The position numbers were made by a program, and so were the translations under genes. 64,000 bases of DNA from Thelonectria olida (lineage: Eukaryota > Ascomycota > Sordariomycetes > Hypocreales > Nectriaceae). Shown here in pieces: positions 58,146 through 64,000 of the stretch (position 1 is its first letter; each line of letters begins with the position of its first letter). Below the pieces are notes generated by a model that was not told the DNA's origin, did no database searches, and saw only the letters and a list, made by a program, of their open reading frames with translations. The stretch is taken from contig JAGPYM010000002.1 of the NCBI GenBank assembly GCA_020736575.1, positions 1,860,001 to 1,924,000 of the forward strand, given 5' to 3'.

Positions 58146-58784
58146 ATGCATTTCAATTGGCCTCTGTCTGGTTTGGCCATACTTCTGGCCCCCTTGGCTG
58201 TCTTTGCAGATGATGCATCGCAAGCACTTGCCATGGTCAACCAAGCTCGCCAGGTCCTCAGACTACAACCACTGACATGGGACTCAACGCTGGCCGCCTA
58301 TGCCCAATATTGGGCGAATGTAATAGCGTCAAATCAACAGCCTTTCGGCCACGCCCCTCCTCAACTACGACCCCTGCAAGGCGAAAACATCTTCCAGCAC
58401 GCAGCAACCCAGTGTGATCCGAATACAGACGCACCTCTTCAGCTTGCAAACCACGAGTGGCTTTCGGAAGCATCTCTATAGGACGGGCAGCCCGTCAGAA
58501 CAGGACAAGAGCCATGGCTCCACTGGTGTAAGACTTCCACCGTTCTGGTGGTTCGCAATATCCAATGGTACTGACTGATTTTAGCCCAGATCGTGTGGAG
58601 AGACACAACTAGTATGGGCTGCGCGCATGCATACAGTGTCTCTGAATCTTGCAAATATTACACTGTATGCCGATATCTCTCTCAGGGCAACATGTGAGTA
58701 CAGATTCACCCATCTGCCAGCAAGTACACGGGAGACGAATCGTGGCTAATCCTGTATGCCAGGCTTGGGCAGAGACCTTTCTAG
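58146..58784 (+). pseudogene. CAP/SCP (PR-1-like) secreted protein gene interrupted by one in-frame TAG
   Basis: The start ATG at 58146 (CCACCATG) opens a signal peptide (LAILLAPLAVFA, then DDA). The CAP core follows: MVNQARQVLRLQPLTWDS, YAQYWAN, FGHAP and GENIFQHA. At 58479 the frame meets TAG, but the same frame continues with the next CAP elements (DGQPVRTGQEPWLHW). It is followed by two well-formed introns (58528-58584 and 58694-58762) that keep the frame through SQIVWRDTTSMGCAHA and CKYYTVCRYLSQGN to a proper stop at 58782. The full product would be ~170 residues, normal for the family. A Tyr is common at the stop position (W..E...Y), so TAT/TAC to TAG is the likely change. CAP proteins bind sterols or lipids outside the cell. 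Recent null allele, sequencing error or an unseen intron are the alternatives. Confidence 0.7.
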
Positions 58785-59663
58785 AGGCTTTCCAACGATG
58801 AACAAAGCTGTTGTCGTTGGCTCCGTGGTCTTGTATGTCTAGGGCGGGCAGCTGGCTACCGTGGCGGATTCATTGACATGCACCGAAGACTGATATGGCT
58901 GATAGAGAGGAGTTTCGAGTTTTGCGATTTGTTTTCCGTAAGACAACAACTTGGTCAGTCAGTGGTTGGCTCAGAAGACTCCAACACTGGGCTGTTGGTG
59001 TTGGTGTAGCAGTTGGTGGTTTGGTCATATGTGGTCTGGTAGTGAGTGGAATGGGTAGCATGGCATTGCCCCGATGGCAACCTGCGGAAGATTGAGACGG
59101 CGCCCTACATAAGAATTACGTGTTTCGATTGAATGCCGCAATGAAAATGATGAATGTCGTTTTGCAGGTGTTTGGTGTATTGACTCCTCAGCTTCTCTCA
59201 ATTGATGGTTGGAAGTTGGAGTTCATCTCAGAAGCGACAGGGACCCGCTTTAATGAAGAATGGCCCAAGCTCTACGTTAGATGTGGTCGCTGGCTTACAT
59301 AATTCCGACGCAACCTTGACCTTGACCATGGCCGTCGCCCAAGCCAGCAAATGCTGAATTTGTTGCAGAAGCGACGCGATTGAGAAAAAGGTCGTCCAGG
59401 TCGCGACCCCATCAAGCACCACGCTCAACACACCATCTCATCATCAACGATTCCACCACACCACCCATTTTGCCCGCAAGCAAATTTACAATCATCGCAA
59501 TCGCCGAATTCGCATCGCCGCGTTCCCCGTCGCCTCCTTCGCGTCGTCCTCCCCATTACCGGGTCTGGCTCCAGGGTTCAGACGAGAGCCCGCCCGTTTG
59601 CGCGTCTGCGTCGTTCCCCCAAACCCAGCATGAAATAGCCCCCTGAGTCTTTTGTTGCGCACA
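58785..59663. other. Intergenic region between the CAP gene and SNF5
   Basis: 880 bases of non-coding sequence. The last ~270 bases are C-rich with many CCA/CAC triplets and form the SNF5 leader. No gene supported. Confidence 0.55.
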
Positions 59664-61479
59664 ATGGAACGCTCAAAGCCCCAGGCCTTTCTCTCGAGCT
59701 ACGCGCCGCGATTGCGCGGCTACAACAACTCTTTCCTCAGCCCTGTCCTCCCCAGTAGTGTGCCCACCGGCCCAGTCTCGCGGACGACCAAACGAGGAAC
59801 CACCATTATCAACTACGCCGAAGATGGCTACGACGACATCGACGAAGAGAGCGATGATAACCGTCGTCGGCCAACCGGCTTGCGAAGCCTGCGCAAGGAG
59901 GATTCAGTGACCCGGCAGGAACTGGCCGAGAAGGCGGGCAAGGAGACCAAGGAACCCGTGGAAGTGCAAGGCATTTGGCGCGAATGGATTGGCAAGTCTC
60001 GTCCCGCGAGAACTGATCAGCAGAACGCCGCCCAAGCAAATCTACCCCTCACCTTGATCCCGATTCGAATCGACCTGGATATACCCGCCTTCATCCCTCC
60101 TCCCCCCTACCCAGCGCCGAATCCCAACGCGGTCGACATCTCATTAACCCAGTATCGCCCTGGAGAGATGACGGTACCTTACAAACTGCGAGATATCTTC
60201 TGTTGGAATCTCCACGAAACCCTCATCACCACGGATCAATTTGCCCAGACCCTGGTCCAAGACCTTGATCTTCCCAATCGAGCCGTCGTCATCGCCGAGA
60301 TCAGCAAGCAAATTCGAACACAGCTTGAGGAATACGCCGGTGTGGCTCTTCACCCTCTATTCCACAAGGAACCCCCAGTTCCCGTCTCCCAACAACCGAC
60401 CACGGTTGGGGCACCCGCCACTTTAAACGGAGCATCCAGGCCAAGTTTTGTCGCCAATTCTCCCGACGAGTCACCCGCCTCCGCTATGAGGGCTTCTTCG
60501 AGACCCGATACCCCCGCTCAGACTGGGGCGGCTGGTACTCCATCTCAAACACAAGTCCCAGATGTCACTGCTGAAGCAACACCCATCCTCCCTGACTCAG
60601 AAGACTATAACCCGGATGACACCTACCGCTGCATCATCAACCTTAATCTCAACCTTGCTTCTATGCTTTACACAGACAAGTTTGAATGGTCTCTGTTGCA
60701 TCCTGCTGGCACAGCCGAGGCGTTCGCGAGGATGACGTGCGCAGATCTCGGGTTGACAGGAGAGTGGATTCCCGCAATGACACATGCTATTTACGAGGCT
60801 GTTCTACGTCTAAAGAAGGAAGCCTGTGAAGCAGGTGGGCTTGTTGCTGGATGGGGTGGCATGCAGCAAGAACTGCCAAACGATGCTGCACACGGCCAAG
60901 AAGCTGGCTGGAGATATGATCCTGATCAACTCGCAGACGAGTGGGAACCCAAAATCGAAATCCTGAGCAAAGAGGAAATTGAGAAACGAGAAGGAGATCG
61001 TGAGCGCCAGGTTCGCCGACTGCGCCGCGAAACCGCCCGGTTCAGTTCCACAGCCGGTATGCTGGGAGGTACGCCGTTTAATAATGTTGCTGTTGAAGTG
61101 GAGGAAGATCGAATGAGAAGAAGCGAACGCTCCAAGAAGAAGCGCCAGTTCCGAAGTTTGAGCCCTCTTGGACGGGGTGGCACTCCAGGGGGTCGTGGTA
61201 CTCCGGATGTCGGTGGATATGGAGGAGGGGGAGCTTTGACCGACCAGGAGAGACTTCAGTGGAGATGTATTCACTGCCGAATCTGGGGAACAAGTGTGTG
61301 GGCAGTACGGGATGGCCCAGCAGGTCCGAAGGTAAGTTTCCAGTCCCGAATGACTCTGAATGTCTTGCTAATCTCCACGGCAGACCCTCTGTGCCAACTG
61401 CGGATACCTATATGAGCGCGACCAAAATCTACCTCGTCAAACAAAGAACCTACATCTACTGGACATTCGTGCAGTCTAG
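59664..61479 (+). CDS. SNF5: SNF5/SFH1-family chromatin-remodelling subunit with C-terminal GATA-type finger
   Basis: Two exons (59664-61331 and 61384-61479) joined across a 52-nt intron give 587 residues from MERSKPQAFLSSYAPR. Two SNF5 repeats are visible: Rpt1 about 129-220 (LIPIRIDLDI, PYKLRDIFCWNLHETLITTD, FAQTLVQDLDLP) and Rpt2 about 317-390 (CIINLNLNLASMLYTDKFEW, FARMTCADLGLTGEW, IYEAVLRLKK). A charged coiled stretch (about 430-510) leads to a GATA-like zinc finger C535-x2-C538-x20-C559-x2-C562. The intron falls inside the finger. The protein is a core subunit of SWI/SNF or RSC that couples the remodeller to the nucleosome acidic patch. Whether it is the SNF5 or the SFH1 paralogue cannot be settled here. 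The frame reopens directly after the stop (see next entry). Confidence 0.92.
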
Positions 61480-61629
61480 AAGAACACTAGTGACCTTGGT
61501 CAAGAAAAGGCACTGCCCGAGCATCCCAAGAAGGAGGCGTCCAAGAAGGAGACGCCCAAGAAGACGACGCCCAACAAGGTTATGTCTGAGAAGGAGGTGT
61601 CTACTATATTACCTTCTCACGTCAAATAA
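61480..61629 (+). other. In-frame Lys-rich extension after the SNF5 stop codon
   Basis: Immediately after TAG (61477-61479) the same frame is open for 49 codons to TAA at 61627. It encodes a basic tail with 13 lysines and an imperfect repeat PKKEA/SKKET/PKKTT, encoded by an imperfect 15-base tandem repeat. Codon use (mainly AAG, GAG, CCC) resembles the coding exons. This could be a lost C-terminal tail, a tail reached by stop-codon read-through or alternative splicing, or a chance repeat in the 3' UTR. Confidence 0.4.
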
Positions 61630-62506
61630 CAAGCTCCTTCTACTGCTGGACGTCAAGGGCCGATTCAAACCCAGAAGACGGTGGTGCAAAAGATGGTGCA
61701 ATGGGGATGACTTTCTTTGGTACCTTAACCCATGTTTCGGAGTCTATTTTACCAGCAAAAGCTTGGGGTGGTGGGTATTTGGTAAGGGTGTGTTTGGCGT
61801 CTAGGAGGGTCGGAATCACTCAGTGCGAAGGTTTTGGAGGCTGGTAATTCTTCATGTTCGCGGGGCATTGAGGGGAGCGCAGGGGGAGTGTAGACTATCT
61901 TGTGTAGAGTATATGAAGCTCCTAGCTGACCCTGTCTAGCATTCGTACTTGGGCCAGGTAATGGGCATGTAGCCTTTCAATCTTATGATTAGTGGTGGAA
62001 TAGCCCGCCCAAAACATCCTTCGGATTCTCGGGCCTGTTTGCAAACGACAGGAAAGGGGTCGAGCTATCTACTTATCCTATGTTCATTGAGTACGAAGTA
62101 GCTTGGACTGTGTTCCTCAGACCAACCATGGAAGGCATCGAAGGAGTTGTTCCAAGGGGGACGTCACGTGGGCTCACCCCAAGGGACGCCTCGGTGGCCG
62201 TCCAACTCTCATGTCCCCTCGATCAACTCTAAACCAACCATCATGACCAACCACCCTAACCACCACCTTGCCTGGCAATGCATTCATGGTCTCCACTCTC
62301 CCCTACGACATTCAGCCACGTCTTCCGCGTTTTGGGGACCAGAAGAAGCATCGTCCCCCGCCTATCGAACCATCGGAGCTCTGGCAAGCCGCATTGGGAC
62401 ATCTCGGAGCATACCCTTCCATGTTTACACTGGTGATTATGGACATGCACCCCGCATCACCAGGGCATCCTTTCACCACGTGTGGGCGACAAAGGCCGCT
62501 TAATAG

Positions 62507-62791
62507 GAGTACCGAGCGGAACGGTGCGCCAACGAGCGGTTCGAGCCGAAGCCATCTCTGGCTGCGGCAGTCCTCAAAGTTGTGGACGCTTACCACTATA
62601 GGAATTCGGGCTGGCCTTTGCCTCGGTCGACACAATACGTTCCCATTATCTTTGCCCGTGAGATATCGAAAAGTGTTGCTGAGTCGGGGTCGCTTGTCAT
62701 GGCCGGAGAAGTGATGTTCATTATTCATGTCCAGTATCCGATTGGAATACCACAGCCTGGACGACAACTCCATCGTGTCCACTCTATGTGA
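62507..62791 (+). pseudogene. Possible coding relic, 94 open codons
   Basis: A frame bounded by TAA/TAG on the left and TGA on the right has protein-like composition (KPSLAAAVLKVVDAYHYRNS, then STQYVPIIFAREISKS). No good start context or splice site is obvious and I do not recognise a family. Confidence 0.2.
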
Positions 62792-63001
62792 CACTTCTAT
62801 GGACCTGCTTGGCATACCCATGGTTCGGCGTTGATTCTCATCATCCAGAAGGGGCAGTTGCCCTGTTTTTCCTCCTGTTATTCTTCACCCGACAGCCCCG
62901 AGCATCCATCAGCCTTGTTCTCCTTTGAGATTGCTCCGCATCGCTCCAGACTTTTGCATGTCGCATGCGTAGTCACATCGTCAACGTGACAACGAGCGCC
63001 A

Positions 63002-63303
63002 GTGGCACCTATGCCTCATCTGTCCGGCAATGCCGGCCAGGATACAGGTCAGAGAATGTGGGGAAGCCATGTTGAACTCAGGCCATTAGTCGCACTTGGA
63101 ACTCGTCGCGAGATTCCGACGGATAGGGCAACCGTTCCTTGTCGTGGCAATATTTCGAACGCCTGGGAGCTTGTTTGGAAGCCTCGCCAGCGAGAGGCTT
63201 CTCCGAGAAACGTACGAGGACAGAAGACTTGACAGCAACGATTTGATGACAGCTTCCAAGTGGAAGCCTACGGGCTGGTTCCCGACGTGCCGAAATTTAA
63301 ATG
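63002..63303 (+). pseudogene. Possible relic of an FAD-dependent monooxygenase C-terminal part
   Basis: One frame gives RGNISNAWELVWK. The overlapping +1 frame, over the next bases, gives SLASERLLRETYEDRRLDSN. In PHBH-fold flavin monooxygenases the phrase (Q)DAxNLAWKL is followed within a few residues by AS..LL.TYE.ER. The two halves occur here in the right order but in different frames, as expected after a frameshift. The match is short and I could not find the N-terminal GxGxxG, so this is tentative. Confidence 0.2.
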
Positions 63304-64000
63304 CTAGGAATCTCATATATCCCAAACATGGTCGAAATGCTCACAATGGCTAGAATCGCGTGTTGTCTATACCTTTGGCCTAGATGACGAGCATCAGTTG
63401 AAGGGGCCGAGCTCAGCTTCTTCAGGCAGATGGACCAAATCTCGCATTCCCCGTTCACATCCTTATATTAGCAACAACTATAGCATAGCATCTACCTCCT
63501 TGGATTCAGGGATCTCGGGGCTAAGATGGACGATTACTTCGGTGTGAAGGAGGAGCTCTGCTTTGTCTCGACGCTACGAGCATATTCGGATCAGGATACC
63601 GATCTCACAGCCCAAGCTCAACTTCGGCAACGATCGGAGTCCGTTGCACTAAGGGAACACACGATGTTAGTGTCTTCGGGTACGATATCCCTTAGCTCAT
63701 TTCTGATGCAAGACATTCGAATACATTCTGAGAACGGTGTGGCAGCTGCGGTGAGGATGCCTTCATGGTGGGTGTGGGCCGACGTGTAAGTGAAAGATGG
63801 ATGCCGACACCCACCAACCCCCTCGTGATGGAGTCTGCGGAAAGCGCCAACGCTCTACGCTCGCCATCCGAGAATATCAAGGTACGAGTGCTACAGCTTG
63901 TCCCTTCATTCTAGTCGAGGACAACGGTACACAATGACAAGCAATACCACCAATGACAATAACAAGCTATCGAATCCGCACCAACTCCACCGCTCAACCA

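Larger units (their letters stand above)
61630..64000. other. Right-end region with no intact gene
   Basis: After the SNF5 3' flank, 2.3 kb contains only short frames. Two segments look like decayed coding sequence (62507-62791 and 63002-63303, listed separately). A frame beginning at 63810 near the edge (MDADTHQPPRDGV) cannot be judged because the window ends. Confidence 0.5.

Noticed and set aside
62537..62546. GGTTCGAGCC, matching a tRNA B box
   Set aside because: The flanks do not form a T stem, acceptor stem or D arm, so it is not a tRNA gene.
1..64000. CRISPR array, insertion sequence, operon or bacterial-type defence system
   Set aside because: No direct-repeat arrays, transposase motifs or prokaryotic gene organisation were seen; the genes are intron-bearing and fungal.

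Overview
The window looks like nuclear DNA of a filamentous ascomycete (Pezizomycotina, probably a sordariomycete). The reasons are short 50-60 nt introns with GT(A/T)(A/T)GT-type donors, CTAAC-like branch sites and C/TAG acceptors; pyrimidine-rich leaders; A at -3 of most starts; and a gene set (COX17, CCT4, RPT1, cytochrome c1, RanGAP, PRE10, POL5, CDC25, Cwf19-like, UTP20, ZIM17, SNF5) that is eukaryotic and fungal in form. I see no transposon, rRNA, CRISPR array or bacterial-type operon. Exon boundaries were read by eye and checked for frame; no transcript data were available. Order-level placement is inference.

Layout. 1-882: start of a minus-strand gene leaving the left edge. 883-5857: gene-free. 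5858-7456: uncharacterised fungal protein. 8104-8191: intron-containing tRNA-Tyr. 8832-10028: Gly/RGG-rich small heat-shock protein. 10.0-12.9 kb: mostly non-coding, with a possible gene relic. 12.9-28.7 kb: compact block of COX17, a small coiled-coil protein, CCT4 and RPT1 (divergent pair), a Cys-rich protein, CYT1 and RNA1 (divergent pair), a polyglutamine protein, and PRE10. 28.9-32.1 kb: POL5. 32.1-43.1 kb: 11 kb with no supportable gene. 43.1-44.95 kb: CDC25 phosphatase. 46.6-56.6 kb: DRN1/Cwf19-like and UTP20 (divergent pair). 56.9-57.5 kb: ZIM17. 58.1-58.8 kb: a secreted CAP-family gene broken by one stop codon. 59.7-61.5 kb: SNF5/SFH1 with a GATA finger, followed by a lysine-rich in-frame tail beyond the stop. 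61.6-64.0 kb: no intact gene, only relic-like fragments.

How the genes fit together. Most are housekeeping genes. Proteostasis: CCT4 (chaperonin), RPT1 and PRE10 (26S proteasome), the sHSP, and ZIM17 (mitochondrial Hsp70 partner). Respiration and mitochondria: COX17, CYT1, ZIM17. Ribosome biogenesis: POL5, UTP20. Nucleus and cell cycle: RNA1, CDC25, DRN1, SNF5. No biosynthetic cluster or defence system is visible. The most interesting items are the stop-interrupted CAP gene, the post-stop tail of SNF5, the two proteasome genes whose start codon is a three-base coding exon, the gene-empty 11 kb before CDC25, and regulatory sites in the divergent promoters.
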